Assembly (NCBI GenBank): GCA_947646735.1
Contig: CANTFK010000054.1
Coordinates: 124,001 to 188,000 of the forward strand
DNA from: Peronospora farinosa
Lineage: Eukaryota > Oomycota > Peronosporomycetes > Peronosporales > Peronosporaceae
Direction of reading: 5' to 3'
DNA: 64,000 nucleotides
Shown: one piece after another, positions 1-10,289 of the stretch
Numbering within the stretch: position 1 is the first letter of the stretch
Layout of the letters: every line of letters starts with the position of its first letter
The notes under the pieces: generated by a model
Seen by the model: the letters and a program-made list of their open reading frames with translations, nothing else
What the model was told of the DNA's origin: nothing
The model's database searches: none
Translations under genes and position numbers: made by a program

Positions 1-318
1 AGCATTCACCGAAGAGTTTTTCCAGAAGCGGCAACACGGTAATCCTAGATCAACTGGAGAGCTGATCGTAGAGGATCTCGCTGTGGTTGCGCAGCCACAG
101 CTAGAGGAAGTCGATGGAATAAGTTCCATCGAGCCGGAGGGAATAAGCTCCCAGTGCCCTGATGGAATAAGTCTCCAGAAGGTACCAAGACGTTGAACGT
201 TTTTATTAATGATGGAGCAAACGTAGGCGCTTGTACGCTTGATCTGGTCGCGCCTCCGAATCTAGCCTTGGAGTTAATCAATTGCCTACGAACCTAAAAG
301 ATCCTAGCGCGATCTGCG

Positions 319-1480
319 TTGCGGAAAGGCAAACTGATTTATGTGCTCGTCGCAGAGGACGAGTGCGTGACTGACATTCGGTCAGCAACAGTATTTGCCG
401 ACAACGAACGGGTTCTCAGCAGATCATCAATGGACGAAAGTGTCCTTGGTGAGAAGACTCGGATGGATGGATATACATCGCAATCCTGGGAGTCGCTGAA
501 GTCAAATCCTTTGTATAAGAATTTGGTCGAATTCAAGGATGTATTCCCTGAATCCTTTCCGTGCGAGTTACTTAAGGATAAAGGTAATCGACACGAGATC
601 GACCTCGTTCCAGGCACAAAACATTGTGTCATGAAGCATTGGCCACTGCCTTAAGAACAGGTCGAGGCGATGGACAAGTTCTTTGCTGATCGCCTAGCTG
701 CGAGCCATGTGAGGGAATCAACTTCACCTCACAGCTCTCCAACTTTCTTTGTGTGCAAGTCCACAGGAGGGTGGCGGATAGTACACGCATTCAGCATATT
801 GAACGCTACAAAGATACCGGTGCAAACACCGATACCGAGAAAGGAAGTAAACATATATGGTATGTCTAAAAGTATCATCATTTTGTCCATGGATCTGATG
901 AATGGTTTCTATCAGATCCTAATGCGTGAACAAGACATCCCGTACACAGCAGGGAGCACCCCCAGTGGTATGCTCTGAGATTGTTGATGGTGCCGCAAGG
1001 GCTTAGTAATGCACCAGCCACATTCAATAGATTTGTTCACATCTATAGCGCGAATTCGCACCGAGTACTTCGATGATGTGCTCGTCCATAGCCCGGATAT
1101 GGACGTAAAACAGACGTGGAGGTCCATAGACTCCACGTACGTAAGGTTTTTACACTTATGCGCGAGCATAAGTTGTACGCCAACCTCAAGAAGTGTATAT
1201 TCGCAGCTAGCGAAATACAACTTATTGAGTGCATCGTCGGAAAGAACGGCGTACGCCCTGATCCAGAAAAGATCAAGGCGATCACCGACTGGCCAGTGCC
1301 AGTCGATGTAAAGAGACTAAGGAAGTTTCTTGGGCTAGCGGCGTACTTTCACAAGTACTCGCGCAATTACACCGAAATGACAGTACATCTTTCTTGTTTA
1401 CTCAAGAAAAATGTGAAGTGGGATTGTAACGCTTACTGTCAGCTTTCCTTTGAACGTATCCAGCAAAGATTGATGCAATC
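319..1480 (+). pseudogene. Ty3/gypsy reverse transcriptase remnant (element 1)
   Basis: The segment reads as the linker before RT (motif FPESFPCEL then RHEIDLVPGTKH), followed by RT blocks: HSSPTFFVCKSTGGWRIVHAF, the fingers/palm motif LSMDLMNGFYQI, the YFDD catalytic box near 1067-1078, and LGLAAYFHKYSRNY near 1330-1370. The YxDD aspartates are visible but the coding frame changes at about 652, 978 and 1110, so no continuous protein exists. The closest relative in the window is the element at 30.5-35.9 kb, whose RT carries the same landmarks. Confidence 0.88.
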
Positions 1481-1845
1481 GCCGGTATTGCGATTGCAGA
1501 ACAAGACAGACCATTTCATGTGGTCTGTGACGCCAGCGATTTTGCAATCGGCTGTGCACTGATGCAATATGATACAGACGGCGCATAGCGTGTCGTCTGT
1601 TATCAATCGCGTCATCTGCAAACAGCCGAGCGCAACTGCCCGGTGCATGACAAGGAACTAATTGTCATGAAATATGCACTGGCTAAGATTTGCGCCATCT
1701 CTTAGGAGATAGACCGTTCATTGTGAATCCAGACCATGCGTCATTACGCACGGCTGTAAAAAGCCCACAACTCTCGCAAAAAATGGCGAGATGGTTGTCT
1801 TTCTTCGCGGAGTACAACTTCTCCGTGGAGTATAAACCGGTAGGG
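1481..1845 (+). pseudogene. Ty3/gypsy RNase H remnant (element 1)
   Basis: Frames around 1515-1690 give the RNase H start (VCDASDFAIGCALMQ) and the motif PVHDKELIVMKYAL. 1690-1845 gives LLGDRPFIVNPDHASL and the tail EYNFSVEYKPV. In intact elements that tail runs into an ADALSRRPD segment; here the match stops at about 1845 and that continuation is found at about 3087. Several stops interrupt the frame. Confidence 0.82.
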
Positions 1846-1847
1846 GA

Positions 1848-2276
1848 ATGGGATAGCCGGTGGCGCGGTTGCGGTGGCAAACTCCCCACTCAATCCACTA
1901 GGTGCAATTCCAGACGTCACAGTACTTACAGCGGTCGCAACATTACTCACGCTTGTCAACACATCCCAAAGTTGCTCAGTGGTAAGCAAGTGTTCCGTGT
2001 TATCTATTCCCTACTCTGGGTTAATATGTTACTTGGACAGTACAAGAAGACTTGGGCTCATAACCTGTCACACTTATCACTGCGCAGGTGAGTGTCGTTG
2101 TTCTATATACAATGTCTGGAGTAAGTGAGATGTCGTCAAACGATACAGCCACTAGTAATGTGTTGACAAGCGTGAGTAATGTTGCGACCGCTGTGAGTAC
2201 TGTGACGTCTGGTATTGCACCTAGTGGATTGAGTGGGGAGTTTGCCACCGCAACCGCGCCACCGACTATCCCATTA
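1848..2276. repeat. Inverted repeat, arms of about 120 bp
   Basis: The segment 1848-1968 is, in reverse complement, nearly identical to 2150-2276. Both encode the same peptide on opposite strands (core SGIAPSGLSGEFATATAP). Only scattered differences are visible, such as CCATTCC against CCATTACC near the outer ends. The arms are separated by about 180 bp. This is a fold-back duplication of the gag start. Confidence 0.9.
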
Positions 2277-2852
2277 CCTGGATCAGGATTTCCAGCGGGG
2301 AGGCCTAATGCTGGTGGTTCATTACCTGGAGCTGGTGGGATACTTGTCTCCATGCATGAAGTGAATCAAGTACCTGATGGTGGATTTGGCATGAAGCTTG
2401 ACAACAAACCGCCGATCATGCATGGAAGTTTCGATCTGTATGCGGTTGAGCTGGAAACGTTCTTACGCCGCATTCATGTGTGGGGTGTAATTGACAATGA
2501 GTCGGTTGTACGAGCTTCGACAACAATTACACAGTTTGCGTTGATGGATAATGTTGCTCATGGTGCTATTCTGCATGGTATTCCAACAGCAGATGCTGAG
2601 CTTGTCTTTCACGAGACAAGCGCTCACGCGATGTGGTCGCGCTTTGTCGATAAGCAAACCAAGAGAGAGTATGCGAATTACATCTTTGCACGACAACTAC
2701 TGTATGCAAACAAGTATACGCATGATAGAAACATGAATGATTGGCTACATGAGATGGAACTTCAGCGGAATGAGCTGCAACATTACCAAAAAGTCCTCTC
2801 TGATGAAGAGTTCGCTGAGATTATTTTGAGCAATGTGTTTCAGACACAAGGT
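2112..2852 (+). pseudogene. Ty1/copia Gag N-terminal fragment (UBN2-type)
   Basis: An uninterrupted frame begins at the ATG at 2112 (MSGVSEMSSNDTA) and runs past 2850. It opens with a low-complexity Thr/Ser/Ala/Gly/Pro region. A helical domain then carries the pattern MNDWLHEMELQRNELQHY followed by LSDEEFAEIILSNV, which resembles the UBN2/copia Gag domain of plant and oomycete copia elements. There is no zinc knuckle, protease, integrase or RT after it, because the frame runs straight into tRNA-derived tandem repeats at 2853. It is therefore a 5' fragment, not an active element. Copia assignment is by pattern recognition only; gypsy Gag is less likely. Confidence 0.65.
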
Positions 2853-2881
2853 GAGGTACTGACCACTATACTACACACGCC

Positions 2882-2954
2882 TGGAGAAGCAGGGTATCGA
2901 TCCCTGTACCTCTCGCATGCTAAGCGAGCGCTCTACCATTTAAGCTACATCCCT
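2882..2954 (-). tRNA. tRNA-Ala (AGC), degenerate copy 1
   Basis: On the minus strand the anticodon arm is CTCGC-TTAGCAT-GCGAG with anticodon AGC, and the T arm CAGGG/CCCTG is intact. The acceptor stem has A opposite C at the first pair and T opposite T at the sixth, but keeps the G3-U70 alanine identity pair. The D stem has GCTT against GAGC (one mismatch). Box A and box B promoter-like sequences are present. It is probably a pseudo-tRNA embedded in retroelement debris. Confidence 0.6.
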
Positions 2955-2997
2955 GACTTAACGTCTTCGAGGTACTGACCACTATACTACACACGCC

Positions 2998-3070
2998 TGG
3001 AGAAGCAGGGTATCGATCCCTGTACCTCTCGCATGCTAAGCGAGTGCTCTACCATTTGAGCTACATCCCT
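2998..3070 (-). tRNA. tRNA-Ala (AGC), copy 2
   Basis: Same structure as the copy 116 bp to the left, with anticodon AGC and the G3-U70 pair, but with a fully paired D stem (GCTC/GAGC). The acceptor stem still has mismatches at pairs 1 and 6, so it is either a weak functional gene or a pseudogene. No clear oligo-T terminator follows on the minus strand. Confidence 0.65.
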
Positions 3071-3086
3071 GACTCAACGTCTTCGC

Positions 3087-4115
3087 CGATGCTCTTTCAC
3101 GTCGGCCTGACCTTAAACCGACTGTGCAATCCTACAGTGATGTGAACACCACTGTTGCCACGCTGAGTACCAGCGTCTTGTCGTCGAGTTTACTTGACGA
3201 AATTAGAATGGACTATGCTCAAGATAGTGATTTTGTGCATCTGATGGAGTACCTCAAGTACCCATCCAAGCAAGCTAAGAAGCGCTTACCAGCCATATCG
3301 ATCTTTTACAGATCGATACACACAGCGGAACGGCTTACTGTACTACACAGCCGTCAACAACGACACGCCTCGTTTCGTTGTACCGCCACAACATGATCTC
3401 AGGTTACGGATCATGTTTGAGTGTCAAGATGAACCAATAAGGGGGCATCGTGGCCGTGAGAAGACTAACCTCACGGTCAGTCGCGACTTTTACTGGCCAC
3501 GCCAGTATAAGTTCGTGCGCAAGTACGTGCGATCTGGAGAGTTGTGTCAACGGGTGAAGCCTAGTCCTTCACTCCGTGCACCATTGCAGCCTCTACCTGT
3601 TCCGGCAAAGTGCTAGGAGTCCGCATCAATGGATTCCGTATTTGGGTTTCCCAAAGACGCTCACGGGAATAATGGTATTCTCGTGTTTGTAGACAGGTTC
3701 AGCAAGATGTTACATCTTGTTGCTGTAACTGAGTCTATTACAGCATAGGGCTGTGCTCGGGGGTTCATCGATACCATCTTTCGATTTACGGTCTACGCCG
3801 TGAACTTTTGTCCGATAGGGAGGTCCGATTCACGGCTTAGTTTTGGCGTTCCGTGTTCCAAACACTTGGAACACGGATCACTATGTCTACTCTGGCCATC
3901 CAGAAACCGATGGTCAAACTGAACGCGCCAATCGCGTCCTCAAAGAGATATTTCGAGGGTACGTCCACTCGTTTACGAGTTGGAGTGAGTTTTTGTCGAT
4001 GGTCAAATTCGCCATCAACAACTCAGTGCATGCGTCCACGACGCACACACCGTTGTACGCGAATGGCCTTCGCCCTCCACGTGTCCTCAGCTTAGTATAT
4101 AGAGGTTGGCTCTAA
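3087..4115 (+). pseudogene. Ty3/gypsy integrase remnant (element 1)
   Basis: The segment resumes gypsy pol with ADALSRRPD, then gives the integrase zinc-binding area (HRGREKTNLTVSRDFYWP, then CQRVKPSPS), a core motif (ILVFVDRFSKMLHLV near 3675-3720) and the end of the core (HPETDGQTERANRVLKEIF near 3895-3950, FAINNSVHASTTHTP near 4008). Stops at 3614, about 3747 and elsewhere, and frame changes, make it non-functional. Confidence 0.88.
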
Positions 4116-4399
4116 TTTAAAGGGGGGACTCACTCGAGCGAGAACCAATCTGGATCTTGCTCATCACACGAAGACGTTATAATCGACGCGAAAGTAACTA
4201 GAGTCGTACCATTCGCCTTCGGTGAAGAGGAAGGAAGTAAGAGCAATGACGCTCTACTGATAACGATGCTGACGACGTCAGCATCGCTAGAGGTATCACA
4301 AGCGAGAACAGTAATGTCCTCGCTAAGTTAGTAACAGATATCTCTGCAGTGCATTCATAATGCACTGCAGCCAAAAGCAATAAGGTAGCAGAGAATTTC

Positions 4400-5165
4400 T
4401 ACTGACTCGTGAAGAGGTAGTCCGTTTCTTGCAAGACTCCATCTCGATAGCGGTAAACAAGCAGAAAACGGAACGCAGACAATGATGGAAGGGAAAGTGC
4501 TCTGACATTTATTGAAGAAGATTTAGTTTTACTGTCTACAGCAAACCTACATGTAGTGACTAACTTGGGCAGCAATGAATTCTTGCCCAAGTACATCGGC
4601 CCGTTTCGTGTATTGCGCCGCCTAGGCAACGCATACACGATCAAGTTGCCACTCAGGATGCGTACGCATCCTACGTTTTACGTGGGACGTCTTCGTCCGT
4701 ACGTTCAGTACGCAGCTTTTTCGAGCGACAAAGATAGCCGCCACGCTCAAAATTTTCGATCAGATTCTCGTGGTCACTACCGGTTCTCTATCTGGTCGTT
4801 TACAAAAACGATATCACCTCATGACACTAAACGATCTCCTGACGAGCTGTTTCCAGCTCTTTACTTAAAGAATGAAGCCGTCGTTCTTTATCCAGCGGTG
4901 CGACAGCATTGTTTGCCCGTGACTTATTTTAGTCAAGCCCAATCTGCCGTACAGTATTTTTAAGCGGTATCGCCTCTTCCGTTTGTGATCCAGATCACGA
5001 CGACCCCACGAATTACCTCGTCAACCCTTCTTACTCAGAAGACAGGTCCAATGGAAGAATCGGGCAGGCGGACTTCGGCGGATATCTGGTAACCTCGAGC
5101 CTCAATGATGGCTGACATTCTTGGCTTTGTAGATCAGTACGACAAGGCGCATCTGATCGTGAATA
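4400..5165 (+). pseudogene. Integrase C-terminus and chromodomain-like tail (element 1)
   Basis: The frame near 4400-4470 resembles the charged helix before the integrase SH3-like fold. 4556-4710 gives NEFLPKYIGPFRVLRRLGNA and THPTFYVGRLRPYV, the usual C-terminal integrase box. Near 5085-5160 the frame W-stop-PRASMMADILGFVDQYDKAH matches the end of an integrase-linked chromodomain. The stop codon and the degraded stretch between 4720 and 5040 show decay. Confidence 0.75.
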
Positions 5166-6289
5166 GTGACCATAGGAAACGAGTGCCCAGCGCGCTTGCG
5201 AAGGAATTGCAAAGTAGCAATCCCTTCACGCATCTCGGAAGAGATGCAAGCTCTCCACCAGGGCTCATTAAGGAGGAACGCCTCCTTATGCGCTATTGCT
5301 GAGGTGCTCACGAATCCCGAACAAGGGTTGCTCCAAAAGCAGCATAGCAGTGCATCCTCTCTTGGTAGCCGATGCAAGCGATATCATGCACCGCATATAC
5401 TTCATTTATCAAACCTATTGCGAGACGCAATACATTGCGATCGAGAGACTCCTGCGTGGTGTCAACAGAAGTACTGACACCCCGTACAGTGATGTCAGTA
5501 GATTTATGACGATCACTAACAACACCCCTAGTCGAGTCAAATTTATTCGGATCAATGGACGTAGACGACCCAAACAATTCAAAATATATTGATTCACTGA
5601 ATGTATCACGGTCCCTTTTCGTAGGGACCAAAGATGAGGCAGCACCCCGAGGCGATACTGGGAGTGGAACAGATGGATTTTAGTCGGATGATGCATCCGA
5701 CTCACCGAGTAGTCAGCGGCTAACGCTGGGTCAAAATCTTTACGTGGCAAACTTCCCCGTAAACCTGTAACAGACGTTGCTTGCTGATGTTGACTTGCAG
5801 CAGCCACATTAGTGCCTGCTGTTTGAGGCTTTGCAGGCTCATCAAGAGCTGCACACAGGCGTGCAGCCGAGTTCTTGGCTGCCTTTGCAGCGATGCGCAT
5901 TGACTTTGTCATTGAGTTGCAGCTGTTGGAATAGAAGTAAAAAAGACCAACAAGTGTTACCTATCGCTGACAATGACCGATCGATGCGCACAATAAATGG
6001 ATGGCACAAAGTAACATACATATTTGTACTTAAGTATAGTTAAGACAAGGTTGTAACAGATTCACATTTGTTAGATATCTTAATGATATCATAAACAGTT
6101 TACTTATCTTCTCAATCTATTGTTGAAAAAGTCTTCCACTACGTAAAGTTCTGAGACACTTGCCTTCTCTGTCATCACTGGAGGTAAATTATACTCAGAT
6201 TGTATAAGCAGAGGGTACCCCCATTACGCATTGTCTTGCCAGATTTTATAGACGCGCGTAAAAAAGATTTAGGAACTTTATTCAGGGGG
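5166..6289. other. No confident gene; retroelement-derived spacer
   Basis: Only short overlapping frames are present. A minus-strand frame (5912-5415) starts with an Ala/Lys-rich stretch but then becomes arbitrary. This is probably the 3' non-coding part of the gypsy element and flanking DNA. No promoter, RNA gene or LTR edge was recognised before 6290. Confidence 0.5.
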
Positions 6290-6889
6290 TGTAGCGGAGC
6301 TACACAGCTCTTAAGTCAGAGGAAGAATTTACGGCTAAAAGCCTCTTAGTTCTAAGGAACTAATTAAACGACTTAAAAGTCACCCTGTTCAAAGGAACTA
6401 GGAAAGAGACTTTTAGTCAGCAAGCAATAAGCTTAAGGCTCAGAGAACCAACGCACTGAGTACAAGAACAAGCTAGAAGCTTAGAGGTTCAGAGAATCAA
6501 CGCACGAAGTGCACAAGAGAACAAGTCTTATCGAGACTTGCGATCTTAAACTCAAAATGAGAACTGATTTTATTTATGCTTTAAGATTTTATGAATAGTC
6601 CTACTCTAAGTATCCTACACTAGATTCATTACTATAATAGTAATTATAATATGCAGACTTCGTTACTGGACGATGTGTCGTCCAAACATCTGTGTATAAT
6701 GCACTTAGTACAGCGATATTGATTATCGAACCCTAATCGATAGGATACGGTAATACCGAATACCGTATCTTAACGCTCATACTTCATACCTCTCTAAAGA
6801 GAAGTATCAAAAATACATTATATGCAATATAGAAGCTTCAACCGTAAACTTTCGGAATGATGTTCCGACCGTCGTGTAACCCCGTTACA
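6290..6889. mobile_element. Solo LTR with GGGGG target-site duplication
   Basis: The 600-bp segment begins TGTAGCGG and ends CCGTTACA, which are inverted to each other at 7 of 8 positions. It is flanked by the 5-bp direct repeat GGGGG (6285-6289 and 6890-6894). It carries no coding region and is AT-rich inside. Length, TG...CA ends and a 5-bp duplication fit a solo gypsy-type LTR left by LTR-LTR recombination. Orientation is unknown. Confidence 0.7.
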
Positions 6890-8939
6890 GGGGGGATAAA
6901 GTTCGTAAAATCTTTATACCGACTTTACTAATTTGGATTGACAGACTTTTCTTGCCATTGTACGGGCATGTCGGCGGAGGCACGGCATCAGAAGTGGCGT
7001 TAGGATCGTTCATGTCAGCTGGTGTCTGGGAATGGATGCTCGCTTTGTTTCTGATTGTGGGGTGAAAGTATACAGACAAAGGGGTAAAGGGGTAATATAA
7101 AAGGGATCCCGCATAAAAAAGCTCTGCTGAGTTATTGGAAGTCCAGGCAATACAATGAATACCACAGGCTATATCCCCTGGGCTACAGCCTAGGGCTTTG
7201 CCGAGTTTTCTAAAAGCCCGGCTGGAAACATGCGATATCTCGGTGTTAGGTCATCAAATTCAGGCACTATCTTGATATAGCTGGGAGAATGTGCTTCATA
7301 TACTGTAGCTGTTAAGAAAGTAGACGACCACAAATTTATCGACATACAGCTGGACTATTCAAATCGAACCTGCAACGACACGAAGATACGTCATTGTGCA
7401 AGTCAGATTGTGCGATCGTTTTATTAACACGAGGGAACCCTTCTTATTGCGAGTCGTCGTGACACGTCTCTGCGTCGAGACAACATCTCTGAGTCCGCAT
7501 ACTGACTTCGTTTGTCATTGTCCACTACACAAATAAAGCTTTGCGCATCTCTTGGTTCGTCTAGATGTTACGGATACATCCCCGGCAAAAAGGAACATTT
7601 TCATCTTAGTAGTGCTGACGCGGTGTCAGCAGCTTCCTAAACTTCCTGACTTTTTCAGCACGGGTGACGAACGCGTCCGTAGTAGTAGGAAAATACGCAC
7701 CGGTAGTAAACAATCACTAACCACACCAGAAGAGGCAGGCTTTTTATTGGTGCTGAGCAGTCTGTGACTCAAGTTGATAGAATGTTGTTTCGCATCAAGT
7801 GGTAGTATCCAGCAGCGGTGTATGGAAAATGCGTTGACTGACGACCTCACGGCAGAACCTATTAACTAGAAAGAGTTGTTAAGATAACCTCAAGGTTGCA
7901 AGGACGTGAACTTAGCTGCACAAAACTGCCACTGTCTTGATTATTGAATGTATGTGTAGTGCCGTCAAACTCATTTTTTGCATAGTAAACAGACGTAAAT
8001 AGCGAATGTACTTGCTTGATCATTGGAGTAAATGTAACGATCAGGTGGTTTCGAGCTCAGCCCTTGCGAAGAACAGGCGTAGCGAAAAGCGGCGTCTAGT
8101 CAGGAGACTGCTAAAACAGTTACTTTCATGGTTGCAGGTAAAGTATGAGCTTTGACTGACGATTTGCGCCGTGAAACCGAGACTTTCCAGTTGCAAAGTA
8201 GCGACGGAAGTGTCACGGACTGGGGCTGTACTTCGTGCTAATGCTAAGTCAGAATGTAATAGACCGACTAGTCAAGTCGTCCGCTTGATGATATATCAAG
8301 GATACTGGCTCGCGCTCAGGCTCGCCTATTCAGACCCGAGAAGACCTGATTAGGACAGCCAGGTATTCTGGATACAATCTTATCAAAGTGACTGGTGGCT
8401 CAATTGCATACACGACTACTGAAGACACTTCTATTGTACTGACTGCGATACAAGTCTCACCTAATAGTAGATCGAATTGACCATTATAACGGTTGACTTC
8501 TAAGTACGTAACGAGCGGGACGCGTGGCGTGGAGACGCCTCTGGCCGGATTAGATTCCCCTGGTCTGCTGTCCGCACGACCGGTGGCCGCTTGGGATGCA
8601 TGTCCGAGACATTCCCACCCACTTCAGCTTCCATTTCCGCTAAAGAGATTGCCCGTGATGAGGGGTTGAGTGGCTTGAGCTTGAGCTTGGCCGTGAAAAT
8701 TTGGGAATGCGATGCAAGCTTTGATATACCCTTGCAGCCACGAATGGCCCTAACTCAGATGCTAAAATGGAAAAGTTTACTTCGAATCGAATGATGATTA
8801 CTCAGGGATTACTTACTGAATTTCCCATATGACCTGAGACACAAGAAGTAGGGACAGAAAATCCGATGTGGATTGGTTCTCAAATCTTGAAAGCATATCG
8901 TTTCTCGAACACTTTTCAAAACGCGAACAAGGCGACAAA
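6890..8939. other. Gene-poor spacer of about 2 kb
   Basis: No frame longer than about 70 codons has coding character. The ATG at 8866 and the following GTG-led frame lead in phase into the START-FYVE gene, so a short upstream extension of that gene is possible from about 8868. Nothing else was recognised. Confidence 0.5.
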
Positions 8940-10289
8940 ATGAAGTTCACGTTGCCAAAAGATGCATTTCCTGCCGTCAACTTGTCTAGGAAGTTACGAG
9001 AACAATTTAGTAATGAAGCAGATACTATTGTGAGAGAGATGGTTGTTGCAAATGAAGCTTTTATTTCCCATGGTTCTAAGTTGGAATACCCACACTGGAA
9101 ACTTGTTCGCGCAAAAGATGGAATTCAAGTGTTTCGCCAACGAAAAAAATTGATCAATCAGCGCGATAACGGTTGCTGGAACCCGGTAATTCAGAGTCCA
9201 TCCTTTTCGCAGGACCACACTTTTTTGAGGTATGACACAGCAAGCGATAGACAAATAACGTCGTGTTCATCGTCTGGAATTGGTGAAGACACCATCATGG
9301 AAAGGATGAGACCACGGGGAGTTGCTTTAATGGCCCTACACGGAACAATGGATGGCACATTGGATGACTGCATGTTCGGATGTTTTGCCCCCACTAATGT
9401 GGCATGGATGTTGCGGAGCTCGCACGTCAACGACCATCTCGATGATGCCCGTATTTTAGCGACCGTCAGGGGCCCAACTCGTCAAGATCCCTGCCGCTTT
9501 TTTGGCGTCAAATGGTTTGCTAAGGAGCACCCAGCGGTACTCACGGGTATTGTGCAGCAAAGAGATTTTCTCATTATAGAGGCTTCGGGCTTCACGCGCG
9601 ACTCAAAGGGCGAAAGAGTGGGGTACTTTCTTATGCACTCCGTGACACTGCGTGAGATCCCTGAGCTTACGCACTTGGGTATGGTTCGTGGATTGCTAAG
9701 CTTTTGCTACCTATTCCGCCAGAGTGGGCATGGCAAAGTCGATGTGTTTTACCGTGGCTTCTTTGACTCTCGCGGTGCAATGCCAGGTCGGCTATCGGTT
9801 TCGCTTGCTGCTGCATCTGCAATTTGCTGTGCGAATGGTGTCGACTACGCTTACATCAAGAAGCTCAGGTGGCTTATGAACAACTCGCGCAAACAAAACC
9901 AACGCGACCTTACAGATGAAAATCGATCGAATCGATGCGAAGCTTGTGACAAAAGTCTTGCGAAGCATTTGTGGTCTATGTCTGGAACCGGTACGACCTG
10001 TCAGATATGCCACCTGGTCGTATGTTCAAAGTGTAGCGTAGCCAAGAAAATAACCATGGACGTGTCAGAAACTGGTGTAGTCCAACAGCGCTCTCTTCGC
10101 TTTTGCCTCAGCTGTTTGATGAACGCAAAACAACAGTCTGGCTGGGATATGGCACTGAGTAACCTTGAGGCATCGTCGAGATCTACTGCGTCTTCAGTAT
10201 CATCCTCAGCGTCGGGCGGGTTACATCCAGTTTCTCAGAAAGTCTCTTACAGGCGTGATGGCAGGTCCGATTATGATACTGAGGATTAG
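8940..10289 (+). CDS. START-like and FYVE-like zinc-finger protein
   Basis: A single-exon gene of 449 aa. The ATG at 8940 (MKFTLPKDAFPAV) is chosen because this opening is typical of oomycete START-like proteins; the frame stays open about 24 codons upstream. Residues about 40-315 form a START-like lipid-binding region. Residues 333-392 carry four Cys pairs (CEAC, CQIC, CSKC, CLSC), arranged like a FYVE zinc finger but without the R(R/K)HHCR phosphoinositide-binding motif, so PI3P binding is doubtful. A Ser-rich acidic tail ends in DYDTED. Such proteins are thought to act in lipid-dependent membrane traffic, but no specific function is established here. The intact frame and codon use suggest a live gene. 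Confidence 0.85.
   Translation: MKFTLPKDAFPAVNLSRKLREQFSNEADTIVREMVVANEAFISHGSKLEYPHWKLVRAKDGIQVFRQRKKLINQRDNGCWNPVIQSPSFSQDHTFLRYDTASDRQITSCSSSGIGEDTIMERMRPRGVALMALHGTMDGTLDDCMFGCFAPTNVAWMLRSSHVNDHLDDARILATVRGPTRQDPCRFFGVKWFAKEHPAVLTGIVQQRDFLIIEASGFTRDSKGERVGYFLMHSVTLREIPELTHLGMVRGLLSFCYLFRQSGHGKVDVFYRGFFDSRGAMPGRLSVSLAAASAICCANGVDYAYIKKLRWLMNNSRKQNQRDLTDENRSNRCEACDKSLAKHLWSMSGTGTTCQICHLVVCSKCSVAKKITMDVSETGVVQQRSLRFCLSCLMNAKQQSGWDMALSNLEASSRSTASSVSSSASGGLHPVSQKVSYRRDGRSDYDTED

Larger units (their letters stand above)
2853..3084 (-). repeat. Two tandem 116-bp repeats with tRNA-Ala and a tRNA 5'-half
   Basis: Copies at 2853-2968 and 2969-3084 are the same length and differ at only about three positions. 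On the minus strand each contains a complete tRNA-Ala-like sequence, then TAGTATAGTGGTCAGTAC, which looks like the D-arm region of a second tRNA (Asp-type), cut off before its anticodon arm. The unit thus resembles a truncated tRNA-Ala/tRNA-Asp pair duplicated in tandem. Confidence 0.85.
1846..3085. mobile_element. Nested insertion: Ty1/copia gag fragment with inverted copy and tRNA repeats
   Basis: This block separates the two halves of a gypsy pol gene (EYKPV before, ADALSRRPD after). It holds an inverted copy (about 1848-1968) of the copia gag start, a spacer of about 180 bp, a copia gag reading frame (2112 to about 2850), and two 116-bp tandem repeats carrying tRNA-Ala sequences (2853-3084). 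No terminal repeats or clean target-site duplication were found at its edges. It may therefore have arrived by several events, or by repair of a broken end, rather than by one transposition. Confidence 0.7.
1..5165 (+). mobile_element. Decayed Ty3/gypsy (chromovirus-type) retrotransposon, interrupted
   Basis: A pol polyprotein is readable in pieces in the order expected for Ty3/gypsy: protease-to-RT linker, reverse transcriptase, RNase H, integrase zinc-binding and core regions, integrase C-terminus, and a chromodomain-like end near 5040-5160. Many stops and frame changes break it, for example the TAA at 652-654. The 5' LTR and gag lie outside the left edge of the window, and no 3' LTR was recognised. 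RNase H stops near 1845 and pol resumes near 3087, so a foreign segment of about 1.24 kb sits inside it. Bases 1-318 contain repeated GISS-like motifs in a broken frame and probably belong to the same element. It is a fossil and cannot be autonomous. Confidence 0.9.
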
